Positions 9,034-17,853 of a DNA stretch of 64,000 nucleotides are shown here, piece by piece; position 1 is the first letter of the stretch, and each line of letters begins with the position of its first letter. The notes beneath the pieces were generated by a model that saw nothing but the letters and a program-made list of their open reading frames with translations, did no database searches and had not been told where the DNA came from. The position numbers and the translations under genes are program-made. The DNA is from JANXQG01 sp963824275 (lineage in GTDB: Bacteria; Planctomycetota; Planctomycetia; Pirellulales; Thermoguttaceae), in assembly GCA_963824275.1 (NCBI GenBank), contig CAWGOT010000010.1, positions 744,001 to 808,000 on the forward strand, read 5' to 3'.

Positions 9034-9242
9034 GGGCACTCCAGCCCGCTGAAATCGTCATCCTCGGCAAGTTTGCGAAGAGTTTCCAGGTCGCCCGTCC
9101 ATCCCATCATTCCATAACTCCGTCGGATGCGGCTCGTCTCTTCATGGACCGTCACCTTGACGCGCTGGCGGTCGTTCAAAGGCAACGGCATGTCTGGCTT
9201 GAGCACGCCGTTCTCATAGGTGGCGTCGATTTGCATTGACAT
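9030..9242 (-). CDS. DUF104 (AF2212-like) antitoxin
   Basis: A 70-residue protein of the DUF104/AF2212-like antitoxin family. The hallmark start IDATYENGVLKPDMPLPLND is followed by the RVKVTVHEE strand; the C-terminal half is helical and acidic (LRKLAEDDDFSG) and probably wraps the toxin. The start at 9242 is preferred because GGGAG lies seven bases upstream; an in-frame ATG at 9236 also exists. The stop overlaps the vapC start. A strong promoter sits about 40 bases upstream. Such antitoxins often repress their own operon with the toxin; I saw no clear operator palindrome. Confidence 0.8.
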   Translation of the reverse strand: MSMQIDATYENGVLKPDMPLPLNDRQRVKVTVHEETSRIRRSYGMMGWTGDLETLRKLAEDDDFSGLECP

Positions 9243-9280
9243 TGGCAACTCCCGATTTGGTGCGTGTCTCGCTCTGCCTC

Positions 9281-9308
9281 ATTATACCGCGGAAACCGGC
9301 GCCATCAA
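9281..9308 (-). promoter_or_regulatory. Sigma70-type promoter for the DUF104-vapC operon
   Basis: On the minus strand, TTGATG (9308-9303), a 16-base spacer and a perfect TATAAT (9286-9281). The predicted transcript start is about 35 bases before the antitoxin ATG. Confidence 0.6.
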
Positions 9309-9738
9309 CCGCGCGTGCCACGTTTTCCTGCTTCCCTTCGCTTGCACGGCACCCTATTCCCCTGAACGGGTTAGCGCACGGGATTCAAAATTCTGGGGGT
9401 CCGGCTTGACGGGACAAATTCCACCGATCAAGATCATAGTCGTCGGCCTGCCACGGCCTGACCCGGTTGCGGTGCATGCTTCCAGTCGGGACCAACTGCT
9501 GGCAACGCCGTGATGGCCCGACCCGGCACACGGCGGCGCGGCGCTACGGAAGCCTCTTTTGCCCTCGTTTTCTACCACAGTTAGCCGTTAAAGTCTGACC
9601 CCGGCGGGGCGCAACCCTGGCGCGGCCGCCCCGGTGGAAGCCGGAAAATTTGCAGCCGGCCTCTTGACGGCGATACGCGTTTACGGCATGATCTGGGGTG
9701 CTTCGCGACATCACAATCCCTATCAGTCGGAAGGTTCG
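9309..9738. other. Gene-free stretch
   Basis: About 430 bases with no supported gene on either strand. Near 9580-9602 is TTAGCCGTTAAAGTCTGACC, which resembles one arm of the GGGGTCAG-type palindromes (family F at 26991), but I could not find its partner arm. Confidence 0.4.
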
Positions 9739-10110
9739 ATGATGGACGAGTTGACGCGGCAACTGATCTTGGCGGGGCATTTTGTTGAATGCCCGTTCGA
9801 CCTGCCGAAGGCGATGGAATCCAGAGACAAACTGCCTCGCTCCTTACGGGCCAGCGTGAAATGGCCAACGTCATAGAAGGCCAGTTGAATGATTTGGTTA
9901 ACAAGGCGCGGACTGTCGCGCTCGGAAGGCTCCTAACTAGTTGTTTGGGTCCGAACAGGTGGCAGCAAGGTTGTCCTGTTAAAGAACTTCACGACATGGT
10001 CAGGCATGCGGCTAGGGCGACAAGCGACGACTGCGCTTTGGTTTTCCGACCTTGATGACGAGAAGCTCGATGCGCTAATCGCAGAGCGCGTAAGGATCGT
10101 GTTTCCCTGA
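9739..10110 (+). pseudogene. Frameshifted small unknown gene
   Basis: Three reading-frame segments can be joined into one protein of about 120 residues. They are MMDELTRQLILAGHFVECPF (from 9739), then QREMANVIEGQLNDLVNKAR (to about 9937), then WSGMRLGRQATTALWFSDLD to a TGA at 10108-10110. Shifts are needed near 9850 and 9938. I do not recognise the family. Base composition is closer to 50-53 percent GC by eye than in the flanks. It may be a decayed gene or one damaged by sequence errors. Confidence 0.35.
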
Positions 10111-10171
10111 GCACGATAGGAGCGTATCAATATCAATGATGGTCCCTTTTTCTGCCCCTGTGGAGGTTTCG

Positions 10172-10543
10172 ATGCCTATCTTGTTCAACAACTGTGGTGG
10201 CCGCAAATACGACGAGCTTTACGACGACGATAACGGCGTCACGGCGTTTTTTGATTTGAATACCACTGGCTTGCAGGCAAAAATGGCCACCAATCTCCAA
10301 CGTGGCGATGCGTGCGTCGTAGCTGCTTACGAGGGTGGGGATGTCATATTCAAATGGTATTCTTTTTCCCATTATTCGCGGCAGCGAAATCCCGATGGAG
10401 CGAAAACCAAAGTTCGAGTGCTTTGGGGGGAGCCAAATAAGTCGAAGACGAAGCGACTTGCCAAAGCAAAGGCAAAGACCACAGAGCCATACCGTCAGTA
10501 CTTCGACCGCCTTGGACACTTCAAGAGGCGATCCGTCATCTAA
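10172..10543 (+). CDS. Unknown small basic protein
   Basis: A 123-residue protein with no recognised domain. The start at 10172 is preferred over the in-frame ATG at 10136 because GGAGG lies seven bases upstream. It opens with MPILFNNCGGRKYDELYDDD, has a beta-rich middle (GDACVVAAYEGGDVIFKWYS) and ends in a Lys-rich tail (KSKTKRLAKAKAKTTE). The basic tail suggests nucleic-acid contact, but this is only a composition argument. It belongs to the lower-GC patch at 9.74-10.81 kb. Confidence 0.5.
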   Translation: MPILFNNCGGRKYDELYDDDNGVTAFFDLNTTGLQAKMATNLQRGDACVVAAYEGGDVIFKWYSFSHYSRQRNPDGAKTKVRVLWGEPNKSKTKRLAKAKAKTTEPYRQYFDRLGHFKRRSVI

Positions 10544-10607
10544 TAGGCGAACTTCACGGAAACTCGGAACTTGAAAGCGAAAAACGGGAAGGCAAGGAGC
10601 GTGGCTT

Positions 10608-10814
10608 ATGATGACGCTGGCAGACCACACCGAGGCTAATTGGCAGATCGTTCGGCACGTCTATGACGGGTGGGTTCAGTGGGACGGCGACCAGTTGCGG
10701 AACTTGCGACTGGACAAAACGCATATCCTGGCTCTGAAACTGGCTTGCCGAGAGAAGAAGTTCGGAAAGCGCGATAGGAAAGACGACAGCTTGCTTAACG
10801 CCATCGGCAACTAG
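10608..10814 (+). CDS. Unknown 68-residue protein
   Basis: A small soluble protein, Trp- and Lys-rich (EANWQIVRHVYDGWVQWDGD, then REKKFGKRDRKDD). AAGGAG lies about ten bases before the ATG at 10608, which supports translation. No motif, signal or membrane segment is seen. It is 64 bases after the previous unknown gene on the same strand, probably the same transcript, and lies immediately before the truncated PEP-CTERM remnant. Confidence 0.45.
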   Translation: MMTLADHTEANWQIVRHVYDGWVQWDGDQLRNLRLDKTHILALKLACREKKFGKRDRKDDSLLNAIGN

Positions 10815-10874
10815 CTCTACAGTCGTAAGTTCTGTGCCTGGCGCAATCCGAATCGACACAAACTGGTCAGCACC

Positions 10875-11492
10875 GTGGGCAACATCCAAAGCAGCGCGGT
10901 ATTCCTGGGAGCCTTCAGCGGCAGCGGCGGCTTCACGGGCGGCGGCGACGTGTTCATTGAGGGCAACCTCCGCCCCAGCGATCCCGTGGAAGTCACCTTC
11001 GGCGGCAACGCCTATCTAGGCAACGCGACCGACACCGTGATGCAGTTGGCCGGCCCTGTCGCGGGCAGCCAGTACGACCAGATCGACGTGACAGGGCAGT
11101 TGGTCCTGGCGGGGGATCTGAATGTCGTGCTCTTGGGCGGTTTTCAGCCGCAGGTTGGCCAGTCGTTCCAGTTATTCGATGGGCAACTTTCAGGGGCGTT
11201 CAACCAGGTTACGCTGCCGGCGTTGAGCGACGCCGAGCAATGGAATACGAGCAACCTCAACACGACCGGCACGATCACCGTCGTGCCGGAGCCTTCCAGC
11301 CTGACGATGCTCGCTGCCGCTGCCGTCGGGCTTGCCGGCTATCGTTGGCGGCGGCGTAAGCGGAGGCGGTCTCTGTCGCTCGCGGGCAGCCAGGCCCAAT
11401 TGGGCCATGATGACACAGGCTTGCAAGACGACGGTCCAGCCGCGCTCGCCTTTCCCTCGGCCTGGACAAGCTCGGCGCGAAGAGCGGCTTGA
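10875..11492 (+). pseudogene. 5'-truncated PEP-CTERM protein
   Basis: The C-terminal 205 residues of an exported planctomycete protein. The beta-rich part (GDVFIEGNLRPSDPVEVTFG, then DVTGQLVLAGDLNVVLLGGF) ends in a PEP-CTERM sorting tail: VPEPSSL, a hydrophobic helix and a RWRRRKRRR cluster (about 11283-11372). In PEP-CTERM systems this tail is recognised by an exosortase and removed. No signal peptide or full N-terminal domain is present; the frame opens abruptly near 10820, where a lower-GC patch ends. The frame runs about 40 residues past the Arg cluster, so the original stop may also be lost. Probably non-functional. Confidence 0.7.
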
Positions 11493-11540
11493 TGGGGAGG
11501 GCGAGGCCCCAATGCCGCTCTTCCGATTCTGGGGATGGCC

Positions 11541-11620
11541 GTAGGGTGGGCCGAGTCGGAGCGAGTCCCACCATGAGCCATCGGAAAATGGTGGGACTCG
11601 CTCCACTCGGCCCACCCTAC
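11541..11620. repeat. Palindromic element, family D (copy 1)
   Basis: Two arms of 32-33 bases that are near-perfect complements (GTAGGGTGGGCCGAGT outwards) around a 15-base loop. Its edge lies ten bases beyond the stop codon of the minus-strand GH141-like gene. A second copy is at 29203-29291. Confidence 0.9.
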
Positions 11621-11630
11621 TGCTGAGCCC

Positions 11631-13814
11631 TTACTGGAACGCCCTCGGCACCGCGGGCAATTCGCGGGTCAGAACCAAGGGCTCGGTCCGACCGGCCTTC
11701 GAGGCGTCCAGCGACTGAATGCCCAGGTCGCGGGCCGGCGAATCGTCCCGCAAGCGGAAATCGTGCTTCCGCGGATCGACGAATTTCGGGTCCGCCGCCA
11801 GCGAGCCCTGGTCCTGGCCCCGCTCGGCCTGCCATCGCTCGAGCGTCAGGTCGCCGGGAAAACGCACAGGCCGGCCGGAAGCGTTCCAATAAACGTTCTT
11901 CTCGAACTTGAAGTGATTGTCGCTCCAGTTGCTTCCCAACAGCGGCCCGTTGTTGTCCCAGTAAACGATGTTCCGCTCGAAGACGAAGGAGTTGTGGGGC
12001 TCGGTCCGCGTGCGCTGGAGTTGATCGCCCTTCGAGAACGCGAAGACGTTGTTCCGCACGACGTTGTCCTTGCCGTAGTGCTGATGGAAGCCGCCGGTCG
12101 TCGTGCCGTAAACCACGTTGTTCTCCAGCACGATGTTGCTCGAACCTTCGTCGGTATAGAGCCCCCAGCCGCCGTAGCTGAACGAATCGACGTCGTGGAA
12201 GCAGTTGTCGTGGATCCGCGTGCCGGGCGAGACGCCGAGCGTGTAGATGCCGCCCATGTCGGACAAGACATGCTGGCCGAGCGTGTACACGTGGTTGAAG
12301 CCGATGTCGTTGTCGTGGGCCTGGCTCGGCCCGTAGCCCCAGACCCAGCCGACGGAAATGCCGGTATAGTAGAAATCGAAGATGTCGTTGTGCTCGACGC
12401 GATTGAAGGGCGAATGGCCGATCCAGACGCCAACGCTCGCGGAATGCAGCCGGCCGCCATGCGCGATCAGGCATTGCCGCACGGTGTGGTGCGACACGAT
12501 TTCTTCGGGGTCCAGGGACGGGCCGCTCAAGGGCTGCTCGCCCGGCAGGCTGGCCTGGCCGATCAGCACTCCGCCGCCGCCCAAGTCGACCAGCTCGCAG
12601 CGATCGATCAGATTGTCGCGGCAACCGGGACCGAAGGCCAGGGCGTAGCGGCCCACGTGCCGCACGGCGCAGCTCTCGAAGGTGACGTTCCGCGCGGCCA
12701 GCGCCGACAAGGCCCCGCCGACATTCACTTCGGCCTGGGGAAAGCTCTGACCCTGCGGATCGAGCGTCCAATTATCGTGGGCAAAGGTCAGCCCTCGAAA
12801 AACCAGGTGCTCGACCCATCGCCGCGCCGGCAGGTCGCCTTGGAGCACGACGAGCCGTGGCAAGCGGGGCGCGATGACCATCGAGGTTTCGGGCCTCTCG
12901 CCCGGCAGCGGAAGGTAGATCAGCTCGCCCTGCGGGCGGTCGAGGTACCACTGGCCCGGCTCGCCGAGCGCCTCGCGAACATTCTCCGCCAGGAAGCGAT
13001 TGCCCTGGGGAAACGAGGCCCAATCGCTCAGCCCCCGCGTGGTGCCCGTGAAGCGGACGATGTGCTCCGCCCGATCGACTTCGGCAATCCGCAGCCGTGA
13101 GGCCGTCCATTGATGAAACGCCAGGACCTCGACGTCGCCAAGGTTCGCCCAATCGGCCCGCACGTCGTCGCCGGAGAACTTGAAGCGGTCGAAGCCGCGG
13201 TCGTGGGCCGCAGCGCTGGGGGTGAGCTTCTCGGCAACGTGATAATAGCCTTGCTTGGGAAGACGCGGACGCCAGCGGCGCTGGTCATTGACGAAGAGCT
13301 GGGCAAACGCCCATGTGCCGCTCTTCACGTCGGGCAGCGCGGCATGCCAGCGGCCCTGGGCGTCGACCTTCCAGCCCTCGATGCGTCGTCCGCCGCTAAA
13401 TATCGGCTGCTCCTGGCCGTAGGCCTGGTAGATCACGGGTGCCTGTGGCGTGCCGGAATCGGCAGGCGAGAACTCCAAGGGCTGGGTCAGGAAATACCAT
13501 CCGCCGCGGATTGCCACCACGATCGGCGTCTTGCGATCGGGCTCGACTTGTTTCAATTGACGAACCCTCTGCCGGGCCTGCGCCACCGTGGCCAACGGGC
13601 CGTCCTCGCGGTCGGCGGACGGTTCCAGCAGCCGGCCGGACCAGGAGTCGCTGCCCTGGGTCGAGACGTAAAGATCGGCCTTGGCAGCGACAATATCGGC
13701 GGCCGAAGTGGTCTGCGCCAGCGGCAGCGAGGCCAGCAGTGCGGCGAAACACGCGAATTTTGGAAATTGCCTGTCGGGCATGGGTCTCACCCTTAACGGC
13801 CTTACGCGTTGCAT
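11631..13814 (-). CDS. Secreted right-handed beta-helix protein, GH141-like
   Basis: A roughly 728-residue exported enzyme candidate. A signal peptide (FACFAALLASLPLAQTTSA) is followed by the family opening LYVSTQGSDSWSGR ... DGPLATVAQARQRVRQLK and VVAIRGGWYFL. A beta-sandwich-like insert comes next, then Asn-rich beta-helix rungs (NRVEHNDIFDFYYTG, SSNIVLENNVVYGTTTGG, VVRNNVFAF). This architecture matches GH141 proteins, which include an L-fucosidase acting on rhamnogalacturonan II and a xylanase. The start at 13814 is chosen for its GAGGAGG ribosome site; an ATG at 13781 would trim the n-region. Exact substrate unknown. The reading frame is intact. Confidence 0.7.
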   Translation of the reverse strand: MQRVRPLRVRPMPDRQFPKFACFAALLASLPLAQTTSAADIVAAKADLYVSTQGSDSWSGRLLEPSADREDGPLATVAQARQRVRQLKQVEPDRKTPIVVAIRGGWYFLTQPLEFSPADSGTPQAPVIYQAYGQEQPIFSGGRRIEGWKVDAQGRWHAALPDVKSGTWAFAQLFVNDQRRWRPRLPKQGYYHVAEKLTPSAAAHDRGFDRFKFSGDDVRADWANLGDVEVLAFHQWTASRLRIAEVDRAEHIVRFTGTTRGLSDWASFPQGNRFLAENVREALGEPGQWYLDRPQGELIYLPLPGERPETSMVIAPRLPRLVVLQGDLPARRWVEHLVFRGLTFAHDNWTLDPQGQSFPQAEVNVGGALSALAARNVTFESCAVRHVGRYALAFGPGCRDNLIDRCELVDLGGGGVLIGQASLPGEQPLSGPSLDPEEIVSHHTVRQCLIAHGGRLHSASVGVWIGHSPFNRVEHNDIFDFYYTGISVGWVWGYGPSQAHDNDIGFNHVYTLGQHVLSDMGGIYTLGVSPGTRIHDNCFHDVDSFSYGGWGLYTDEGSSNIVLENNVVYGTTTGGFHQHYGKDNVVRNNVFAFSKGDQLQRTRTEPHNSFVFERNIVYWDNNGPLLGSNWSDNHFKFEKNVYWNASGRPVRFPGDLTLERWQAERGQDQGSLAADPKFVDPRKHDFRLRDDSPARDLGIQSLDASKAGRTEPLVLTRELPAVPRAFQ

Positions 13815-13897
13815 CGCCGAATCCTCCTCATTGCGCAACTGTTTGAACTGCTGGACCATCGAGCGATAGTTAGCCAACGCCTCGCCGCGGGCCAACG

Positions 13898-14040
13898 TCT
13901 CTATTATACTGCTCGCGGGCGGAACGGATCGAAGCCCGACGCGCAAGCGAGGAATGGAACCGCTTTCCTCGCTTGCGCTTCGGGCTTCGATGGCTGCGGC
14001 GAAAACGGCTCAATTAAGGCCGCTCGCAGTATATACTGGC
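13898..14040. repeat. Palindromic element, family A (copy 2)
   Basis: The inner arms 13928-13954 and 13965-13991 (GAAGCCCGACGCGCAAGCGAGG type) are almost perfect complements. Outer arms near 13900-13920 and 14018-14037 share GCAGTATAATA/CGCAGTATATACT. It lies upstream of the minus-strand GH141-like gene, and its outer left arm contains a TATAAT on that strand. The remainder of 13815-14276 holds only the promoter at 14143-14170. Confidence 0.8.
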
Positions 14041-14142
14041 TGTGCCACACCCGAAACTTGCCGGCGGAGACATCCTGCTGGACCTTGGCAGAACATTGCC
14101 ACCCGAATGGGCGTTCAGAAGTAGTTCCGATCGCTGAGCCGT

Positions 14143-14170
14143 TTGCAAGATGATGGTCCTCTGATATAAT
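14143..14170 (+). promoter_or_regulatory. Sigma70-type promoter upstream of the Uma2 gene
   Basis: TTGCAA (14143-14148), a 16-base spacer and TATAAT (14165-14170). The leader to the ATG at 14277 would be about 100 bases. A second isolated TATAAT at 14227-14232 lacks a good upstream box. Confidence 0.45.
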
Positions 14171-14276
14171 CGGAGATGTGAGGAAAAATCAAATTTCCTA
14201 TCAATTCGCGGTGCGATGGCCGCGGTTATAATAGCAGTAGTTTTGTCGTGAAGTTCCCCACCCGTGGAGGCGACTT

Positions 14277-14945
14277 ATGTCCGTCGTTGACGATGTTACT
14301 CAGCCGCTTGCCGACGTGACGGCCCCACTTCCGCTTGCGGAAGTCGTAGCTCTGCCCGGGCCTAAAGTGTCGCCTTGGCGGCTGAGCGTGGACCAATACC
14401 ATGAAATGACGCGTCACGGTATACTTGGCGAAAACGACGACGTCGAACTCCTGGATGGAATTCTGGTTGCGAAGATGCCGAGAAGCAGAGCGCACAGCGT
14501 TGCAATCATGTTGGTGCAGAACGCGCTTACAAAGGTCCTTCCCGCGGGCTGGTTCGTCGTTGTGCAGGATGCCACAACCCTGGCGACCAGTGAGCCCGAA
14601 CCCGATTGCATGGTGATTCGGGGCGAACCGCGCGATTACTTGGAGCACCATCCCCTGCCGGGAGAAGTCGCGTTAATCGTCGAGGTATCGGAAAGCTCGA
14701 TCCGCCACGATCGAGGATTCAAGAAGGCGATCTACGCAGCCGCAGGACTTCCGGTCTATTGGATCGTCAACCTCGTCAATCGTCGGGTCGAGCTGTACGC
14801 CAATCCCACTGGCGCGAATCCGACTGACCCGGACGATCAGGCGGATTACCGCCAGCGGCAGGACTTTCGCGAGACGGAAGACGTGCCGGTAGTCATCACC
14901 GGCCGCGAAGTCGGAAGGATTCCGGTGATTGAGCTTCTGCCGTGA
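14277..14945 (+). CDS. Uma2-family (DUF820) endonuclease-fold protein
   Basis: A 222-residue member of the Uma2 family, a PD-(D/E)XK-like nuclease fold abundant in cyanobacteria and planctomycetes, of unknown biological role. Seen are YHEMTRHGILGENDDVELLD (N-terminal helix and the conserved ELLDG), PEPDCMVIRG (family PD motif), the VALIVEVSESS core strand with its acidic residue, and KKAIYAAAGLPVYWIVNL. The first 35 residues are an extra Pro/Val-rich tail. GGAGG lies seven bases before the ATG. It stands alone, with repeats on both sides. Confidence 0.85.
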   Translation: MSVVDDVTQPLADVTAPLPLAEVVALPGPKVSPWRLSVDQYHEMTRHGILGENDDVELLDGILVAKMPRSRAHSVAIMLVQNALTKVLPAGWFVVVQDATTLATSEPEPDCMVIRGEPRDYLEHHPLPGEVALIVEVSESSIRHDRGFKKAIYAAAGLPVYWIVNLVNRRVELYANPTGANPTDPDDQADYRQRQDFRETEDVPVVITGREVGRIPVIELLP

Positions 14946-15075
14946 GCGATCCTCACCCCGCGTCAGCGGAAACCACCTACGAATTAACGGGGGGCAAGAC
15001 CGGAGGTGGAATTCTCGAACCGGGAAATTGCCGTGCGCGGAAGCGGATGATATAATGGGCGGCGCGGACGGCAAA

Positions 15076-15194
15076 GTAGCAGGCACACTCCGTGTGCCGT
15101 CCGCTTGAAGCCAAGGGCCTCTGCGGAGGCCAAGTCACGCGATCTTCTGCGGCGCGGGCCGCAGGGCGGACGGCACACGGAGTGTGCCCGCTAC
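15076..15194. repeat. Palindromic element, family C (full copy)
   Basis: A 119-base inverted repeat. The 29-base arms (GTAGCAGGCACACTCCGTGT outward) match at 28 of 29 positions. It ends 10 bases before the ATG of the PIG-L gene, so it probably lies in that gene's leader. One arm recurs at 6647-6676. Confidence 0.9.
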
Positions 15195-15204
15195 AGTAAA
15201 ACTC

Positions 15205-15942
15205 ATGGATGACGAGACCTTGGATGTGATCGCCGTCGGGGCCCATCCCGACGACGTGGAAATCGCCTGCGGCGGCACGCTGGCCAAACTGGCCCAGCAA
15301 GGCTACCGCGTGGGGATTGTCGATCTGACCGATGGCGAGCCGACACCCGCCTCGCCCGGTCCCGAAGTCCGCCTGGCCGAGGCCCGTGCGGCGGCCGAGG
15401 TGCTGGGGGCGAAGGTCCGCGTGACCCTCGACCTGCCCAACCGCCGGCTGTTCGACAGCTTCGAGGCCCGCGTGGCCCTGGCCAAGCAGTTCCGCAAGTA
15501 TCGCCCTCGGCTGGTGATTGGCCTGGGCGACCGCACGCCGCTGGCCTCGCCCGACCACTGGCAGGCCCGGCAAATCACCGAGGCCGGCGTGTTTTACTCG
15601 AAACTGACCAAGTGGGACCAGTACTTTGACGGCTTCCCGGTCCACGTCATTCCGGCATTTCTATACTGCTACCTCTCCTTCCGCTCCTTGCAACCGACGA
15701 CGGAACCGGGTACGATCGTCTTTGACATCAGCGACGTGCTGGAGAAGAAGATGGCCGCGATCGACTGCTACAAGACGCAGTTTCCGCCGGCCAAGTCCGA
15801 CCACCTCAAGCGTTTTCGCGCCTATGCCCAACAACAGGGGATGGCTGCCGGCTTCGAAGCGGGTGAAGTCCTGGCCAGCCCCGGCGCCCTCGGCACCCGC
15901 GACCTGATGGGATTTTTGTTCGCGGTCGAAGGGCCGCGCTAA
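15205..15942 (+). CDS. PIG-L/LmbE-family deacetylase
   Basis: A 245-residue zinc-dependent N-deacetylase of the PIG-L superfamily, with relatives that deacetylate GlcNAc-based small molecules (BshB in bacillithiol synthesis, MshB, LmbE). The metal-binding motif VGAHPDDVEIACGG is at the N-terminus. VDLTDGEPTP follows, and the third ligand region is LASPDHWQARQITEAGVFYS. The start at 15205 is chosen because the upstream in-frame GTG (15184) lies inside the family C repeat. Length and closing motifs fit BshB1-like proteins, but no bacillithiol genes are nearby. The frame is intact. It lies 48 bases before the ThuA-like gene on the same strand. Confidence 0.85.
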   Translation: MDDETLDVIAVGAHPDDVEIACGGTLAKLAQQGYRVGIVDLTDGEPTPASPGPEVRLAEARAAAEVLGAKVRVTLDLPNRRLFDSFEARVALAKQFRKYRPRLVIGLGDRTPLASPDHWQARQITEAGVFYSKLTKWDQYFDGFPVHVIPAFLYCYLSFRSLQPTTEPGTIVFDISDVLEKKMAAIDCYKTQFPPAKSDHLKRFRAYAQQQGMAAGFEAGEVLASPGALGTRDLMGFLFAVEGPR

Positions 15943-15990
15943 TCTCGATACGTTGTTTCGTCACACCTTTCCATTCCTGGGAGAACCTCC

Positions 15991-16913
15991 ATGAAGTCCA
16001 CTAGTCTGATGTGCATCTGCGCGGCTGTGCTTGCCGCTGCCAGCGTCGCCACCGCCGCCCCGCGCCCTGTCTCGCCCGACGAACTCAAGAAAATTGAAGC
16101 CGCCTTGCCCGACTCCGCGCCGGCCAAGCCCGACAATCCGCGAAAGATCCTCATCTTCTATCGCACCGAGGGCTTCGTACACGATTGCATCCCCGTCTGC
16201 ACCAAGGCCATCGAACTCTTGGGCACCAAGACCGGCGCGTACAGCGTAACCGCCTCCGACGACATGAGTGTCTTCACGACGGCGAACCTGGCCCAGTACG
16301 ATGCCGTGCTCTTCAACAATACGACGGGGTTGAAGTTCACCGATCCCAAGCAGCGCCAGGACTTGCTGGAGTGGATCCGCAGCGGCAAGGGATTCATCGG
16401 GATCCACGCGGCCACCGACAACTTCCCCACCTGGCCCGAGGCCCGGGAGATGATCGGCGGACAGTTCGAGCAGCATCCCTGGACGGCCGGCGGCACTTCC
16501 AAAGGCGAGGGCTGGGCCATCAAGATCGATGATCCGACGCATGTCTTGAACCAGTCGTTTGGCGGCAAGGGCTTCTATCTCAAAGACGAGATCTACCAGA
16601 TCAAGGGCCCCTATTCCCGCGACACGCATCGCGTGCTCTTGAGTCTCGACATGTCGCCGTCGCAAGATCGCAACCGCGTGAGACCGAATGTCGGCCGCCC
16701 GGACGGCGACAACCCGATTTCCTGGATCAAGCGCTTCGGCGACGGGCGAGTGTTCTATTGCTCGCTGGGCCACAACCGCGAGGTCTATTGGAACAAACCG
16801 GTGTTGCAGCACTATCTGGCCGGCATCCAGTGGGCGTTGGGTGATCTGAAAGTGGATGAGACGCCCAGCGCGAATCTGGCCAAGCAGCCCGAGCCGGCGC
16901 TGGCGCCAAGTAG
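15991..16913 (+). CDS. Secreted ThuA-like protein
   Basis: An exported protein of about 307 residues with a ThuA-like (trehalose-utilisation, class I glutamine-amidotransferase-like) fold, widespread in planctomycetes and usually of unknown substrate. A signal peptide (CICAAVLAAASVATAA) precedes KILIFYRTEGFVHDCIP, YDAVLFNNTTGLKF, GKGFIGIHAATDNFPTWPE and the C-terminal GDGRVFYCSLGHNREVY. GGGAG lies before the ATG. The frame stays open far past the domain into sequence antisense to the RluD-like gene. A one-base shift near 16900 gives the expected stop TAG at 16911-16913, which I take as the real end. Confidence 0.75.
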
Positions 16914-16931
16914 GTCCCTTCGACCCTACTT
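16908..16931. terminator. Hairpin between convergent genes
   Basis: AAGTAGG and CCTACTT flank a short loop (16908-16931) exactly between the inferred ThuA-like stop and the RluD-like stop at 16933. A shared bidirectional terminator is plausible. There is no long U-run on either side. Confidence 0.4.
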
Positions 16932-16932
16932 G

Positions 16933-17853
16933 TCACTTCCGATAGTTCCTCAACTCCCCCAGCACGCCTTCCAAATCGGCTGGCAAGGGGGCCTCGATCT
17001 CCAGGACCTCGCCGCTGCGGGGATGGGTGAACCGCAATCGCCGCGCGTGCAGCGCCTGGCGATTGAGGATCACGGTAGCATCCGTAGCATCTCCACTCAA
17101 CTCGCCGCGCGTCAACTCCGCGCGATGCCCGTAGGCCCGATCGCACAGCACCGGCAGACCGATATGGGCCAGATGCACGCGGATCTGGTGGGTCCGGCCG
17201 GTCTTCGGCATCGCCCGCACCGCCGCGAAGCCGCGAAACCGCTCGTCCACGCGATAAAACGTCTGGGCCGTGCGGCCCTCGTCCTCGTCGCGAACCGTCG
17301 TCATCTTCTCGCGGTGCTGCGGATGCACGGCAATCGAGCGGTCGATGATGTCGCTATCCATGTCGGGAGTGCCGACCACGATGGCAAAATACTCCTTCTC
17401 GATCGCGCGCGATTGGAACTGGATCGCCAGCCGGTTGTGGGCCTGGTCGTGCCGGGCGACGAGAATCGCGCCGCTGGTGTCGCGGTCCAGACGGTGGACG
17501 ATGCCCGGCCGCAAGGGCCCTCCGCTGCTGCTGAGGCTAGGGCCAAAGTGGAACTGCAAGGCACTGACGAGCGTTCCCGACCAGTGCCCTCGCGCCGGGT
17601 GTACGACCATGCCCGGCGGCTTATTGACGACGACGAGATCCTCGTCTTCGAAGAGGATATCGAGCGGGATTTCCTCCGGCCGCGGGGCCTGGCGGGGGAT
17701 TTCCGGAAGGACCACCCGCACCCGCTGCCCCGCGCGGACGCGATAGGCCGGCTTTCCGCCATGCTCGTCCACGCACACGCCGCCGGCGGAAATCACGCGC
17801 CGCAGATGACCCCGACTGTAATCGTGAAAATGCAGGGAGAGCAGAATGTCCAA
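16933..17853 (-). CDS. RluA/RluD-family pseudouridine synthase
   Basis: Isomerises uridine to pseudouridine in rRNA or tRNA. Seen are an S4-like N-terminal RNA-binding segment (LRRVISAGGVCVDEHGGKPA), LVVVNKPPGMVVHP, the catalytic loop GIVHRLDRDTSG with its Asp, KTGRTHQIRVHLAHIG, and the closing HARRLRFTHP. The TTG at 17853 cuts into the S4 domain. Clearly coding sequence continues in frame to about 17922 (EFVVGENEAGLRLDI) without an ATG or GTG, so the true start is unresolved or hidden by an indel. It lies about 100 bases after the TPR-like gene on the same strand, probably in the same operon. Confidence 0.85.
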   Translation of the reverse strand: MDILLSLHFHDYSRGHLRRVISAGGVCVDEHGGKPAYRVRAGQRVRVVLPEIPRQAPRPEEIPLDILFEDEDLVVVNKPPGMVVHPARGHWSGTLVSALQFHFGPSLSSSGGPLRPGIVHRLDRDTSGAILVARHDQAHNRLAIQFQSRAIEKEYFAIVVGTPDMDSDIIDRSIAVHPQHREKMTTVRDEDEGRTAQTFYRVDERFRGFAAVRAMPKTGRTHQIRVHLAHIGLPVLCDRAYGHRAELTRGELSGDATDATVILNRQALHARRLRFTHPRSGEVLEIEAPLPADLEGVLGELRNYRK

